In this document: positions 6,866-16,940 of the stretch, piece after piece
Position numbering within the stretch: the first letter of the stretch is position 1
How the letters are laid out: the number at the start of each line of letters is the position of its first letter
Assembly: GCF_013911755.1 (NCBI RefSeq)
Contig: NZ_JACESP010000005.1
Span: forward strand, 98,288-162,287
Origin: Sphingosinicella sp.
GTDB taxonomy: Bacteria > Pseudomonadota > Alphaproteobacteria > Sphingomonadales > Sphingomonadaceae
Direction: 5' to 3'
DNA length: 64,000 nucleotides
Notes under the pieces: model-generated
Database searches by the model: none
What the model was told of the DNA's origin: nothing
What the model saw: only the letters and a program-made list of their open reading frames with translations
Translations under genes and position numbers: made by a program

Positions 6866-6880
6866 ATAACCCCGGGTTAT
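6866..6880. promoter_or_regulatory. Palindrome upstream of the serine hydrolase gene
   Basis: ATAACCC (6866-6872) and GGGTTAT (6874-6880) form a perfect dyad around one base. It is 15 bases after the zinc-ribbon stop and about 80 bases before the hydrolase start. The loop is too short for a normal terminator, so an operator is the better reading. Confidence 0.3.
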
Positions 6881-6961
6881 AGCGCGCCGCGCAGATACGC
6901 TCTTGCTGCGCCGGGCCGTATGCCCTTCCCTCTCCGCTCGCTCAGTTGGAGGGGGTTACTC

Positions 6962-8320
6962 ATGAAACGGTCCCGTGTTCTTGTTGCGCTTATTGCCGTG
7001 ATGCCCTCGTCTCCGGCCGCGGCGACCGATCTCGACGCTGTCCGGAAACTCGTTTCCGATTCGGGCGCCGCTGCGGCGCCGGGCTGCGCGGTCGGCGCGT
7101 TCAAGGCTGGCAAGCCGCTGTTCGTCACCGCATCCGGCATGGCCGACGTCGAGGCAAAAACGCCGCTCGATGGCGACACGCTCATCTATGCCGCGTCGGT
7201 CTCAAAACAATTCACCGTCCTTGCCGCCGCGACGCTCATCACGAAGGGTAAAATCGGCCTTGATGAAGATGTCCGCAAATACCTTCCGGAACTGCCCGCC
7301 TATGAGGTGCCCGTCACCGTCCGGATGCTCATCCACCACACCTCGGGCGTGCGGGACTGGCTGGCACTCGCACGCTGGTCGGGCAGCAACGACGCCGCGA
7401 CCTTCACGAAGGCGAAGGCGCTTGATTTGGTGCTGCGCCAGAAGGCGACCAATTTCACCCCCGGCACCGATTTCACCTATTCGAACGGCGGCTATCTGCT
7501 GCTTGCGGAGATCGTCGAGCGCGTCTCGGGTATGCCGTTCAGCGACTATGCCGCGAAGGCCGTGCTGAAACCACTCGGCATGAAGAACAGCCTGTTCATG
7601 AACGGCGCGAGGCCGCAGGGCAAAGTGGCGCACGGCTACAAGCCGAAGGATGGCGGCTTTGAAATTCGCGACACTTATCCGCTGATCAGCGGTTCGGGCG
7701 GGCTGATGACGACGATCAACGATCTCGCGCGCTACGAGTACGATATCGAGGTCGGCCACAAGGTTTGGACGCCCGCGGTCAGCGCGATCATGCTCGAACC
7801 CGGCCGTTTCACGAACGGCGAACCTGCCCTCCGCAAGCCTAGCCGGCAGGCATACGCGGGCGGGCTGATGGTCGGCGAGCGGCGCGGGCAGCACTTCGTC
7901 CAGCACAGCGGCGGCGCGGAAGCCTTCCTCAATCAGTACCAGCGCCTGCCGGAGCGCCGCCTCGGCATCGCAGTGTTCTGTAATCGAAGCGACTGGAATC
8001 CCGTTGAAAAGGCCGACGCCATTCTCGAACTCATCGAAGGCAAAATCCTGCAGCCCAATACCGCAACACCGAGCGGGCGCTATTATGCCGAGGAACTGCA
8101 AGCGACCTACGACATCTCGTCGGAAGGCCCACGGCTGACCGCCGCGATCTCATCGCCCTATGCAGAAACGGGCGCACCGCTGAGCTTCACGCTTTCACCC
8201 GACGGCATCTATCGCGGGGAAGGCATGACGCTCAAGTTCGCCGACGACCGCAGCAGTTTCACGCTCGGGACCGAGCGCGTGCGCGGCATCACCTTCATGC
8301 GGACGGCGGACGGCAGTTAA
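6962..8320 (+). CDS. Secreted beta-lactamase-fold serine hydrolase
   Basis: The start at 6962 is supported by a GGAGGGGG site and gives a signal peptide (MKRSRVLVALIAVMPSSPAAA). The mature protein has the class C/penicillin-binding-protein motifs: SVSK near residue 75 (nucleophile Ser, general-base Lys), YSN near 170 in FTYSNGGY, and HSG near 320 in QHSGGAE in place of KTG. A lipocalin-like beta C-terminal domain follows. It probably acts in the periplasm on esters or peptides; classical antibiotic resistance should not be assumed. Its stop overlaps that of typA (TTAA, 8317-8320) on the opposite strand. Confidence 0.9.
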   Translation: MKRSRVLVALIAVMPSSPAAATDLDAVRKLVSDSGAAAAPGCAVGAFKAGKPLFVTASGMADVEAKTPLDGDTLIYAASVSKQFTVLAAATLITKGKIGLDEDVRKYLPELPAYEVPVTVRMLIHHTSGVRDWLALARWSGSNDAATFTKAKALDLVLRQKATNFTPGTDFTYSNGGYLLLAEIVERVSGMPFSDYAAKAVLKPLGMKNSLFMNGARPQGKVAHGYKPKDGGFEIRDTYPLISGSGGLMTTINDLARYEYDIEVGHKVWTPAVSAIMLEPGRFTNGEPALRKPSRQAYAGGLMVGERRGQHFVQHSGGAEAFLNQYQRLPERRLGIAVFCNRSDWNPVEKADAILELIEGKILQPNTATPSGRYYAEELQATYDISSEGPRLTAAISSPYAETGAPLSFTLSPDGIYRGEGMTLKFADDRSSFTLGTERVRGITFMRTADGS

Positions 8321-10143
8321 GCCGCCGCCTTGCGCGATTCGCGCTTACGCTCGTGCGGGTCGAGGAAGCGCTTGCGGATGCGGATCGACTTTGGCGTCAC
8401 CTCAACCAGCTCGTCGTCGTCGATGTAGGCGATCGCCTGTTCCAGCGTCATGCGCTTCGGCGGCGTCAGGCGGATGGCATCGTCCTTGCCCGAAGCGCGG
8501 AAGTTGGTCAGCTGCTTGGATTTCAGCGGGTTGACCTCAAGATCCTGAGGCTTCGCGTTCTCGCCGATCACCATGCCCTGATACAGCGGCTCACCGGGCG
8601 AGATGAACAGGATGCCGCGATCTTCGAGCGCATTCAGCGCGTAGGCGACGGCCTCGCCCTGCTCCATCGAGATCAGCACACCGTTCTGGCGGCCCGTGAT
8701 CTGGCCCTTGTGCGGCCCGTAGCTGTCGAACAGCCGGTTCATGATGCCGGTGCCCCGCGTGTCGGACAGGAACTCGCCGTGGTAGCCGATAAGTCCGCGC
8801 GACGGCGCGATGAACGTCAGCCGGGTCTTCCCGCCGCCCGACGGGCGCATGTCGGTCATCTCGCCCTTCCGGAGCGCCATTTTCTCGACGACCGTGCCCG
8901 AGTGCTCCTCGTCGACGTCGATCACGACGGTCTCGTAGGGCTCTTCGCGGCCGTTCGGACCGTCGCGGAACAGCACGCGCGGACGCGAGATGCCCAGCTC
9001 GAAGCCTTCACGGCGCATCGTCTCGATGAGCACGCCAAGCTGAAGCTCGCCGCGTCCCGCCACTTCGAAGCTGTCCTTGTCGGCGCTTTCGGTGACGCGG
9101 ATGGCGACATTGCCCTCTGATTCGCGCAGCAAGCGGTCGCGGATCATGCGGCTCGTCACCTTGCTGCCTTCACGGCCTGCGAACGGGCTGTCGTTGACGG
9201 CGAAGGTCATGGCGAGCGTCGGCGGGTCAATCGGCTGCGCGGGCAGCGCCGTCGTCACCGAAGGCTCGGCAATCGTATTGGCGACGGTTGCCGTCGAAAG
9301 CCCCGCAATGGCGACGATATCGCCCGCCTCGGCGCTTTCCACCGGCACGCGCTCAAGCCCGCGGAACGCGAACACCTTGCTGGCGCGGCCTTCCTCGACG
9401 ACCTTGCCCTCGGGGTCGAGCGCGCGGATCGGCATGTTGGCGGAAAGCTTGCCGCTGGTGATGCGACCGGTGAGAATACGGCCGAGGAAGTTGTCGCGGT
9501 CGAGCAGCGTCGCCAGCATGGCGAATGGCCCCGCCGGATCGGCGTCCGGCGCGGGCACGTGCTCGACGATCTTCTCGAACAGCGGCGTCAGGTCGCCGGA
9601 GCGCACGTCCGCCGAAAGCCCGGCGTAACCGCCACGACCGCTGGCGAAGAGCGCCGGGAAGTCGAGCTGCTCATCGCTCGCGTCGAGCGCCATGAACAGT
9701 TCGAACACTTCGTCGAGCACCTCATCGGCGCGCGCGTCCGAACGATCAACCTTGTTCACGACGACGATCGGCCGCAGGCCGAGCGCCAGCGCCTTGCCGG
9801 TCACGAACTTCGTCTGCGGCATTGGGCCTTCGGCGGCATCGACGAGCAGGATCACGCCGTCCACCATCGAGAGGATTCGCTCCACCTCGCCGCCGAAGTC
9901 GGCGTGGCCGGGCGTATCGACGATGTTGATGCGCGTCGTCTCGCCGCCGTGCGTCCACTCGACGGAGGTGCACTTCGCGAGAATCGTGATGCCGCGCTCC
10001 TTTTCGAGGTCGTTCGAGTCCATAGCGCGCTCTTCAACGCGCTGATTATCGCGGAAGGTGCCGGACTGGCGGAACAGCTGGTCCACGAGCGTTGTCTTGC
10101 CGTGGTCGACGTGGGCGATGATTGCCACGTTGCGAAGGCCCAT
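8317..10143 (-). CDS. typA: Ribosome-associated GTPase TypA/BipA
   Basis: The protein is 608 residues from ATG at 10143, the usual family length. GTPase motifs are AHVDHGKT (residues 10-17), the switch [16 protein letters not shown], and NKVDRSDA. Elongation-factor-like domains and the C-terminal domain specific to BipA follow (ending [17 protein letters not shown]). It binds 70S ribosomes and assists large-subunit assembly or stress translation. It is divergent from the sulfhydrylase gene, with 137 bases between the start codons. Confidence 0.97.
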   Translation of the reverse strand: MGLRNVAIIAHVDHGKTTLVDQLFRQSGTFRDNQRVEERAMDSNDLEKERGITILAKCTSVEWTHGGETTRINIVDTPGHADFGGEVERILSMVDGVILLVDAAEGPMPQTKFVTGKALALGLRPIVVVNKVDRSDARADEVLDEVFELFMALDASDEQLDFPALFASGRGGYAGLSADVRSGDLTPLFEKIVEHVPAPDADPAGPFAMLATLLDRDNFLGRILTGRITSGKLSANMPIRALDPEGKVVEEGRASKVFAFRGLERVPVESAEAGDIVAIAGLSTATVANTIAEPSVTTALPAQPIDPPTLAMTFAVNDSPFAGREGSKVTSRMIRDRLLRESEGNVAIRVTESADKDSFEVAGRGELQLGVLIETMRREGFELGISRPRVLFRDGPNGREEPYETVVIDVDEEHSGTVVEKMALRKGEMTDMRPSGGGKTRLTFIAPSRGLIGYHGEFLSDTRGTGIMNRLFDSYGPHKGQITGRQNGVLISMEQGEAVAYALNALEDRGILFISPGEPLYQGMVIGENAKPQDLEVNPLKSKQLTNFRASGKDDAIRLTPPKRMTLEQAIAYIDDDELVEVTPKSIRIRKRFLDPHERKRESRKAAA

Positions 10144-10280
10144 GGGGGTCTCTTTCAGATTCGAGGAAACGGATTTGGCGCGCGCATACAGCACCTGCTG
10201 CATCGCAGCAAGGCGTGTCACCTCTTGGCGAAGCCCCCGTCACCCGATTAGAGCTTCAAAACCAACAAGGAGGATCGCCC

Positions 10281-11576
10281 GTGACCAACAGCCTGCACCC
10301 CGAAACGCTAGCGCTTCACGCCGGCTGGCGCGCGGACCCGACGACGGGCGCGGTGGCCCCTCCGATCTATCAGACGACCTCGTACCAGTTCAAAAACACC
10401 GAGCACGCGGCGAACCTCTTCGCGCTGTCCGAACTTGGCAACATCTACACGCGCATCATGAACCCCACGACCGACATCCTCGAGCAGCGCATTGCCGCAA
10501 TCGAGGGCGGCGTTGCGGCGCTCGCGGTCGCGTCGGGTCAGGCAGCGTCGGCATTCGCGATCCAGAATCTCGCCCGCGCCGGCGACAATATTGTCAGTTC
10601 TACAGACCTTTACGGCGGGACATGGAACCTGTTCGCGAACACGCTGAGGGATCAGGGCATCGAGGTGCGCTTCGTCGACCCAGCCGATCCGCAGGCGTTC
10701 GTCCGCGCCAGCGACGATCGCACCCGCGCCTGGTATGCTGAGACGCTGCCGAACCCGAAGCTGCGCGTGTTCCCGATCGCTGAGGTCGCCGCGCTCGGCC
10801 GGGGGCTTGGCATCCCGCTCATCGTGGACAACACCGCCGCGCCGCTCCTCGCGCGCCCGTTCGATCATGGCGCTGCCATCGTCGTCTATTCGGCAACGAA
10901 GTATATCGGCGGCCACGGCACCTCGATCGGCGGCCTCATCGTCGATGGCGGCAATTTCGATTGGGAAGCGACGCCGGAGCGTCACCCGACGCTCAACACG
11001 CCGGACCCGAGCTACCATGGCGCCGTCTGGACGCAGGCGGTGAAGCCGCTCGGCCCCATCGCCTACATCCTGCGCGCCCGCACCGTGTTGCTGCGCGATC
11101 TCGGCGCCGCGCTCTCGCCGATGAACGCCTTCCAGCTGCTGCAGGGCCTAGAAACCCTGCCGCTCCGGATGCCGCGCCATTGCAGCAACGCGCAGGCGGT
11201 TGCCGACTATCTGAAGAAGCGCAAGGGGATAACGAAGGTTATTCATCCCTCAGCCGAAGGCAGCGAAGCCCGTGCCCGCGCCGACAAGTATCTCTCTGGC
11301 GGCTACGGCGGCCTGCTCGGCTTCGAACTTGAAGGCGGCCGCGAAGCCGGCCGCGCCTTCATCGACAATCTGAAGTTGCTCTACCACGTCGCAAACATCG
11401 GCGACGCCCGCAGCCTCGCCATCCACCCCGCTTCGACGACGCACTCGCAGCTCTCGGAAGCTGACCAGATCGCCACCGGCGTCTCCCCCGGCTACGTGCG
11501 CCTGTCGATCGGCCTCGAGCACATCGACGACATCATCGCCGACATCGAACAGGCGCTGGTGGCCGCCGGGGCCTAA
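10281..11576 (+). CDS. metY: O-acetylhomoserine sulfhydrylase (PLP enzyme)
   Basis: A GTG at 10281 with an AAGGAGG ribosome site is the start; 431 residues result. The Cys/Met metabolism PLP fold is evident from [39 protein letters not shown] and the cofactor Lys207 in [16 protein letters not shown]. The ending [23 protein letters not shown] is the family C-terminus. The enzyme makes homocysteine or methionine precursors from O-acetylhomoserine and sulfide. Symbol metY is a best guess; O-succinylhomoserine specificity or cystathionine synthase activity cannot be excluded from sequence. Its stop overlaps pgi on the opposite strand. Confidence 0.9.
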   Translation: MTNSLHPETLALHAGWRADPTTGAVAPPIYQTTSYQFKNTEHAANLFALSELGNIYTRIMNPTTDILEQRIAAIEGGVAALAVASGQAASAFAIQNLARAGDNIVSSTDLYGGTWNLFANTLRDQGIEVRFVDPADPQAFVRASDDRTRAWYAETLPNPKLRVFPIAEVAALGRGLGIPLIVDNTAAPLLARPFDHGAAIVVYSATKYIGGHGTSIGGLIVDGGNFDWEATPERHPTLNTPDPSYHGAVWTQAVKPLGPIAYILRARTVLLRDLGAALSPMNAFQLLQGLETLPLRMPRHCSNAQAVADYLKKRKGITKVIHPSAEGSEARARADKYLSGGYGGLLGFELEGGREAGRAFIDNLKLLYHVANIGDARSLAIHPASTTHSQLSEADQIATGVSPGYVRLSIGLEHIDDIIADIEQALVAAGA

Positions 11577-13099
11577 AGCACCCGCGCCAGCAATGCCCGG
11601 CTCGATGCATCGAACCCTTCCCCCGCGCTGCCGTCCAAAGCGGCGCGGGCCATCTCCTTGCCCAGCTCGACCCCCCACTGGTCGAACGGGTTGATGCCGA
11701 GCAGCACCGCCACTGTGAACGTACGGTGCTCATAGAAGGCGATCAGCGCGCCGAGCGTGTGCGGATCCAGCGTTTCAAGCACGATTGCGCTCGATGGCCG
11801 GTTACCCGGAAACGTCTTCGCCGCTGCAAGCGCGGCATCGCCGCCGCTCATCGCCAATGCCTCTTCGGTCGTCCGCCCGCGCATCAGCGCCGCCCCCTGC
11901 GCAACGGCATTTGCCAGCAGTTGCCGATGATGGGCCGCCCCGAGCCCGTGCTCCGGCGTCTTCACCATCACGAACTCGGCAGGCACAAGATGCGTGCCCT
12001 GATGCAGCAGCTGGAACACGGCGTGTTGCGCGTCCGTGCCCGTGCCTCCCCACGTGATCGCCGCGCTTGGATGCGTCATCGCCCAGCCCTCGCGGTCAAC
12101 GCGCTTGCCGTTGCTTTCCATCTCGAGCTGCTGGAGGAAGGACGGCAGTAGCCGCAGCCGCTCATCGTAGGCGAACACCGCTCGCGTCTCCGCGCCGAGC
12201 AAGGCCGCATAAAGAACGTCCACCATCGCCGCGAGAACGGGCGCATTCGCCGCCGGCGGCGCGCTTTCAAAGTGCGTGTCAATCGCCCGCGCGCCCGCCA
12301 GAAGTGCCTCGAACGCCGCCCAGCCGAGGCTGAGTGCCGCCGTCACGCCCACTGCGGACCACAAAGAGTAACGCCCGCCCACGCTTTCCGCAAAGCCGAG
12401 CACGTTGTCGCGCGCAACGCCCCACGCCGCCGCCTTCTCGGGCGCCGCCGTCACCGCGACGAAGCGCGCCGCGCTGCCGATCCAGTTGCGCGCGCTCTCC
12501 GCATTGGTCATCGTCTCCACGGTCGTGAACGTCTTTGAGACGACGACGACCAGCGTCCGCGCGGGGTCGCAGGCGCGCATCGCGCGCTCCAGCGCAACAC
12601 CGTCGATGTTGGAGATGATGTGCGTATCGTACCGCCCGGCGTTCCCGGCGAGCGCATCGACGAGCAGCGCGGGGCCCAGAGCCGAGCCACCGATGCCAAT
12701 GTGGAGGATGTGTCGGATCTCGCCGAACGCCCCCGCCTCGACGCGTTCCACGAGCCGCCGCGTCGCCGCTCGCGCGGCGTCGGCCGCCGCGACCGCGGAG
12801 CCACTTCCTGAACCCCGCTCCGCCACGTGCGTCGCCGCCCGCCCCTCGCTGGGGTTCACGACCGCGCCCGAAAACAGCGCCGCCCGCGCCGATTCGAAGC
12901 CCGATACCGTCAGCAGGTCCGCAAGCGCGACCTCCACGCCCGACGAAAGGTGCGTCTTCGAAACATCGACGTGCAGCCCCGCGACGTCCACCGAAAGCCG
13001 GCTCACTCGATCCGCTTCCGCTGCGAACAGCCCCGCCAGCGTCGGAACCTCACGCGCTGCCGCTTCCGCCGCCGCCCAGGCCCTGCTCCGCTCGTCCAT
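11573..13099 (-). CDS. pgi: Glucose-6-phosphate isomerase
   Basis: The 508-residue protein has the sugar-isomerase fold with GIGGSALGP and VVVVSKTFTTVETMTNA, and the family signature GINPFDQWGVELGK near the C-terminus. A GGAGGG site precedes the ATG at 13099. It interconverts glucose-6-phosphate and fructose-6-phosphate in glycolysis and gluconeogenesis. It is transcribed away from lepB with only 53 bases between the two start codons. Confidence 0.97.
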   Translation of the reverse strand: MDERSRAWAAAEAAAREVPTLAGLFAAEADRVSRLSVDVAGLHVDVSKTHLSSGVEVALADLLTVSGFESARAALFSGAVVNPSEGRAATHVAERGSGSGSAVAAADAARAATRRLVERVEAGAFGEIRHILHIGIGGSALGPALLVDALAGNAGRYDTHIISNIDGVALERAMRACDPARTLVVVVSKTFTTVETMTNAESARNWIGSAARFVAVTAAPEKAAAWGVARDNVLGFAESVGGRYSLWSAVGVTAALSLGWAAFEALLAGARAIDTHFESAPPAANAPVLAAMVDVLYAALLGAETRAVFAYDERLRLLPSFLQQLEMESNGKRVDREGWAMTHPSAAITWGGTGTDAQHAVFQLLHQGTHLVPAEFVMVKTPEHGLGAAHHRQLLANAVAQGAALMRGRTTEEALAMSGGDAALAAAKTFPGNRPSSAIVLETLDPHTLGALIAFYEHRTFTVAVLLGINPFDQWGVELGKEMARAALDGSAGEGFDASSRALLARVL

Positions 13100-13117
13100 C
13101 CGCCCTCCGCTCCTTGC

Positions 13118-13146
13118 TTGACACCCCGGACCGGGGCCAATAGTGC
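13118..13146 (+). promoter_or_regulatory. Probable promoter of lepB-rnc-era
   Basis: TTGACA at 13118-13123 and TAGTGC at 13141-13146 are separated by 17 bases. The spacer holds a near-perfect dyad, CCCCGGACCGGGG (13124-13136). The predicted transcription start is only a few bases before the GTG at 13153, so translation may be nearly leaderless; no ribosome site is visible. The -10 is weak. Confidence 0.45.
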
Positions 13147-13152
13147 CGCCCT

Positions 13153-14004
13153 GTGAGCGATCCCGAAACCGTAGACCCTTCTACCGAAGCCTCCCGCGCA
13201 GTCCATCAGGCGCGGGGTGAGCAGATGCTCGGCTCGATGAAGGAAGGCCTCAGAACCATCGTCGGCGCGGTGCTGATCGCGCTGTTCCTGCGCTCCTTCG
13301 GCTACGAACCCTTTAATATCCCGTCCGAATCGATGCTGCCGCGCCTCCTCGTCGGCGATTACCTGTTCGTCGCGAAATGGCCATACGGTTACAGTCGCTA
13401 TTCGTTCCCGATGGGACCGCCGATCTTCGAGGGGCGCATCGCCGGCAGCGCGCCGGAACGCGGTGACATCGCCGTGTTCAAGACGCCGAGCGACAACCGT
13501 ACGGACTTCATCAAGCGCGTGATCGGCCTGCCGGGGGACATCGTCCAGATGCGCGGCGGCAGGCTTTACCTGAACGGCGACGCCGTGCCGAAGCGCCGCG
13601 TCGCCGATTTCGTCGTGCCGCAGAGCCCGAACATGGCCTGCCTGAAGGGCGAGATCTTCGTCGATGCGAGCGGCGAGCGCATGTGCCGCTACATGCGCTT
13701 CGAAGAGACGCTGCCCGGCGGCCGCAGCTATTTCGTGCTCGACAGCGATCCTGCAAGCGCCGGAGACGACACCGCTCCGTTCGTCGTGCCCGAAGGCCAT
13801 TATTTCATGATGGGCGACAACCGCGACAACAGCTCCGACAGCCGCTTCAGCTTCGCCGAGGGCGGCATCAGCTTCGTGCCTGCGGAAAACCTCGTCGGCC
13901 GCGCCGAGATCATGTTCTTCTCGACCGACGGTTCGGCAAACTGGTTCCTGCCGTGGACCTGGGTCTCCGCCGCACGTTGGGAGCGCATCGGGCGCCTCTT
14001 CTGA
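13153..14004 (+). CDS. lepB: Signal peptidase I
   Basis: The 283-residue membrane protein has a single N-terminal membrane helix (residues 34-48) and the conserved boxes: IPSESMLP with nucleophile Ser60, FIKRVIGLPGD with catalytic Lys121, and the FMMGDNRDNSSDSR box near 217. It cleaves signal peptides of Sec-exported proteins at the periplasmic face. The start is GTG. It is first in the lepB-rnc-era operon and overlaps rnc as TGATG. Confidence 0.96.
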   Translation: MSDPETVDPSTEASRAVHQARGEQMLGSMKEGLRTIVGAVLIALFLRSFGYEPFNIPSESMLPRLLVGDYLFVAKWPYGYSRYSFPMGPPIFEGRIAGSAPERGDIAVFKTPSDNRTDFIKRVIGLPGDIVQMRGGRLYLNGDAVPKRRVADFVVPQSPNMACLKGEIFVDASGERMCRYMRFEETLPGGRSYFVLDSDPASAGDDTAPFVVPEGHYFMMGDNRDNSSDSRFSFAEGGISFVPAENLVGRAEIMFFSTDGSANWFLPWTWVSAARWERIGRLF

Positions 14005-14666
14005 TGGAAAGCGCCGGTTGGGCACGAGAGGCGCTCGGCCACGAATTCAGCGACGCAAAGCTGCTTGAAACCGCGCTCACGCACGGCGGGGGGCGTAAGC
14101 GCAACTACGAGCGGCTTGAATTTCTCGGCGACCGCGTGCTCGGCTGCGTCGTCGCGGCGTGGCTCTATCAGCGTTTCGACGAGACAGAGGGCGAGCTTGC
14201 CCGTCGCTTCGCCGCGCTTGTCGACAAGGGCACCTGCGCGGCAATCGCCCGCGCCATCGGCGTTCCAGCGATGATCCGCATGGATACCGCCGCGCGGCAG
14301 GCGGGTGTCCACCGGTCGGACAATGTGCTCGGCGACATCTGCGAGGCGCTGATCGGCGCGCTCTATGTCGATGGTGGCCTTCCCGCCGCCGAAGCCTTTA
14401 TCCGCGGCGCATGGGCCGCGCATCTCGATCGCCCGGCCGCGGCGCCGCGCGATCCTAAGTCTGCGCTTCAGGAATGGGCGCAAGCGAAGCGCTTGCCGAT
14501 TCCCGCATACGAGGTCGTCGGCCGCTCCGGCCCGGATCATGCGCCGAACTTCCGCGTTCGTGTCACCGTGCGCGGCTATACGCCCGAAGAGGCGGACGGT
14601 TCGAGCAAGCAGGAAGCGGAGAAACAAGCGGCAATCGCGCTGCTCGCGCGGGAGACGGGTGAATGA
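14004..14666 (+). CDS. rnc: Ribonuclease III
   Basis: The 220-residue protein has the RNase III signature ERLEFLGDRVL near residue 36 and the second catalytic cluster DICEALIGALYVDGG near 110-125. A double-stranded-RNA-binding domain follows (DPKSALQEWAQAKR and the terminal SSKQEAEKQAAIALL). It processes rRNA precursors and structured mRNAs. It is coupled to lepB by a one-base overlap and to era by ATGA. Confidence 0.96.
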   Translation: MESAGWAREALGHEFSDAKLLETALTHGGGRKRNYERLEFLGDRVLGCVVAAWLYQRFDETEGELARRFAALVDKGTCAAIARAIGVPAMIRMDTAARQAGVHRSDNVLGDICEALIGALYVDGGLPAAEAFIRGAWAAHLDRPAAAPRDPKSALQEWAQAKRLPIPAYEVVGRSGPDHAPNFRVRVTVRGYTPEEADGSSKQEAEKQAAIALLARETGE

Positions 14667-15562
14667 GCGAGAAGACCTTTTGCGGCGTGGTAGCGGTGGT
14701 CGGCGCGCCGAATGCGGGCAAGTCGAGTCTGGTGAACGCGCTCGTCGGCCAGAAGGTCGCGATCGTCAGCCCCAAGGTACAGACGACGCGCACGCGGCTG
14801 ATGGGCCTCGCGATCGAGGGCGAAACGCAGATCCTCCTCGTCGACACGCCCGGCATCTTCCAGCCGAGGCGCCGCCTCGACCGCGCGATGGTACACGCCG
14901 CGTGGGAAGGCACCGCGGGCGCGGACATCGTGCTCCTCGTAATCGACGGCAAGCGCGCGATTTCGGAGGAGACGAACGCGATCCTCGAGGTGCTCGCGAA
15001 CCGCCCCGAGCCTAAGATGCTCGCGATCACCAAGATCGACATCGCCGCCAAGGAGCGTCTGCTCCCCATCGCGGCCGAGGCAAACCGCCGCGTCGACTTC
15101 GCCGAAACGCTGATGGTCTCCGCTGTCACCGGCGACGGCGTCGACGACCTCCGCCGCACGCTCGCCGCCGCACTCCCCGAAGGCCCATGGCACTTCCCCG
15201 AAGATCAGGTTTCCAACATCACCACGCGGCTCCTCGCCGCCGAGATCACCCGCGAGCAGCTCTACCGCCAGCTCCACGAGGAACTGCCCTACGCCTCCAC
15301 CGTGGAGACCGAGCTGTGGGAGGAGCAGAAGAACGGATCGGTGAAGATCCACCAGCAGATCCTCGTCCAGCGCGATACGCAGAAAGCAATCGTGCTGGGC
15401 AAAAGCGGCACCCGCATCCGCGCCATCGGCTCCGCCGCCCGCGCCGAGCTGGAAACGCTGCTCGAACGCCGCGTGCACCTGTTCTTGAACGTGAAGGTGA
15501 AACCGGACTGGGCCGACGACCGGGAGACCTACCGAGATATGGGGCTCGGCTGGGTGGATTGA
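14663..15562 (+). CDS. era: GTPase Era
   Basis: GTPase motifs are visible: GAPNAGKSSLVNAL (G1), VQTTRTR (G2), DTPGIFQPRRRLDRAM (G3) and TKID (G4), followed by the KH domain with GKSGTRIRAIGSAARAELE. The length of 299 residues is normal. Era binds 16S rRNA near its 3' end in small-subunit assembly. It ends the lepB-rnc-era operon. Confidence 0.97.
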   Translation: MSEKTFCGVVAVVGAPNAGKSSLVNALVGQKVAIVSPKVQTTRTRLMGLAIEGETQILLVDTPGIFQPRRRLDRAMVHAAWEGTAGADIVLLVIDGKRAISEETNAILEVLANRPEPKMLAITKIDIAAKERLLPIAAEANRRVDFAETLMVSAVTGDGVDDLRRTLAAALPEGPWHFPEDQVSNITTRLLAAEITREQLYRQLHEELPYASTVETELWEEQKNGSVKIHQQILVQRDTQKAIVLGKSGTRIRAIGSAARAELETLLERRVHLFLNVKVKPDWADDRETYRDMGLGWVD

Positions 15563-15665
15563 GGGTGCCAACCGCGCCGTTACCCATTTAGGCGGAAAAT
15601 TGCCCGCCTGAAGCATTGCTCCCTTGTGTGCGCCTGCCACGATCGACTGGCTTACAAGGGAGGTC

Positions 15666-16895
15666 ATGTTGCTCCGCAAACATCTATGCACCATTTCGGC
15701 ATTCGCCCTCGCAGTTTCTGCGTGCGAACAGGAAAAACCAATAGACGCACCCGCTCCAACGCGCGGCACGACGAGCGCGCTCGATACTGAGGACCAAGAG
15801 ATCGCCGACCTCGCCGCCAAGCCAGACAGCTGGGTTCTCGAGCAGGTGGGCGGTAAGCGCATTGTGCTTGACGGTCAGACGCTCGACCTTCGCATGCAGT
15901 ATCTTTTCCACGAGGCTCGGGAAGCGGCGGCAAAGGAGGCTGAGGAGGCGAAAGCGCAGCCCCAAGAACCTGAGCCAGACCCGTTCGATGAGCCACAAAG
16001 CGCGCTCGAAACCCGGGACGATGCAAACCAGCGGTGGATCCGTCGCACCAAACCGGGGCCTGACCTCGCATCGACGACAGACGAAACCGTCACCGCGAGA
16101 GATGGCAAACCCATCCCGGTCCGCATTTACCGACCGAAAGCCCCGGGACCGCTGCCGGTTCTGGTCTACTACCACGGCGGCGGTTGGCTGTTTGGAAATC
16201 TCGAAGCGGTCGATCGCGCCATGCGGCGGCTGGCGGACGAAGCCAAGGTCATGATTATTTCGACCGATTATCGCCTCGCGCCGGAAAACCCCTACCCCGC
16301 GTCGTGGAACGACGCCGAAGACGCCTATTACTGGGCGCTGGACAACGTGGCCCGGCTGAACGGCGACGCCGCCCGTATTTGCGTCGGCGGCGACAGCGCG
16401 GGGGGCAACATGTCGGTTGTGGTCACCGCACGGGCGTTAAAGGCCGGAAAACCGAAGCCTGCGTGTCAGCTGCTCTACTACGCAGCCGTGGACAACCGCA
16501 GCGTGTCCGTCATGCGCACGCATTACGCCTCCGCGCGCTTGTTCTGGAACGGCTTCGGTCTCGATGAACCTTTCACGAACTACGTACACCAGCGCGTGTT
16601 TCCAGGCATGGACCTGACGCAACCGGAAATTTCGCCGCTTCTAGCCGATAATTTCGCGATTATGCCGCCAACCCTCGTTGCGGCGGCCGGTTTCGATCCG
16701 CTGAGGGATTCTGACCGTGCGTACGCGGACGCCTTGAAACAGGCAGGCATCCACACGGTCTATCTAGAATATTCAGCGCTTCCGCACGGCTTCCTCCAGC
16801 AAACCGCCGTCACTACGGAAGCGGACCGTGCCGCCGGCGAAACTGCACGGGAATTCGGGAAGCTTGTCGCAGGCCTGAAGCCGAAGAAGCGTTGA
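15666..16895 (+). CDS. Lipoprotein alpha/beta-hydrolase, HSL family
   Basis: The start at 15666 follows GGGAGG and gives a lipoprotein signal ending AVSAC. After an acidic, glutamate-rich linker (about residues 70-115) comes an esterase domain of the hormone-sensitive lipase type: HGGG oxyanion motif (YYHGGGWLFG), GDSAG nucleophile elbow, Asp in GFDPLRD and His in LPHGF. It probably hydrolyses short acyl esters at the cell envelope. Natural substrate unknown. It stands as a single gene, with a divergent-strand membrane protein beyond. Confidence 0.88.
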   Translation: MLLRKHLCTISAFALAVSACEQEKPIDAPAPTRGTTSALDTEDQEIADLAAKPDSWVLEQVGGKRIVLDGQTLDLRMQYLFHEAREAAAKEAEEAKAQPQEPEPDPFDEPQSALETRDDANQRWIRRTKPGPDLASTTDETVTARDGKPIPVRIYRPKAPGPLPVLVYYHGGGWLFGNLEAVDRAMRRLADEAKVMIISTDYRLAPENPYPASWNDAEDAYYWALDNVARLNGDAARICVGGDSAGGNMSVVVTARALKAGKPKPACQLLYYAAVDNRSVSVMRTHYASARLFWNGFGLDEPFTNYVHQRVFPGMDLTQPEISPLLADNFAIMPPTLVAAAGFDPLRDSDRAYADALKQAGIHTVYLEYSALPHGFLQQTAVTTEADRAAGETAREFGKLVAGLKPKKR

Positions 16896-16940
16896 CCAGT
16901 GAGGACGCGAAGCGCGGCAAGGCCCCGATCCTTGCCCCGC

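Noticed and set aside
10122-10280. A longer N-terminus for the sulfhydrylase
   Set aside because: The GTG at 10281 has a strong AAGGAGG site and matches the family start; the extension overlaps the typA start and is low-complexity.
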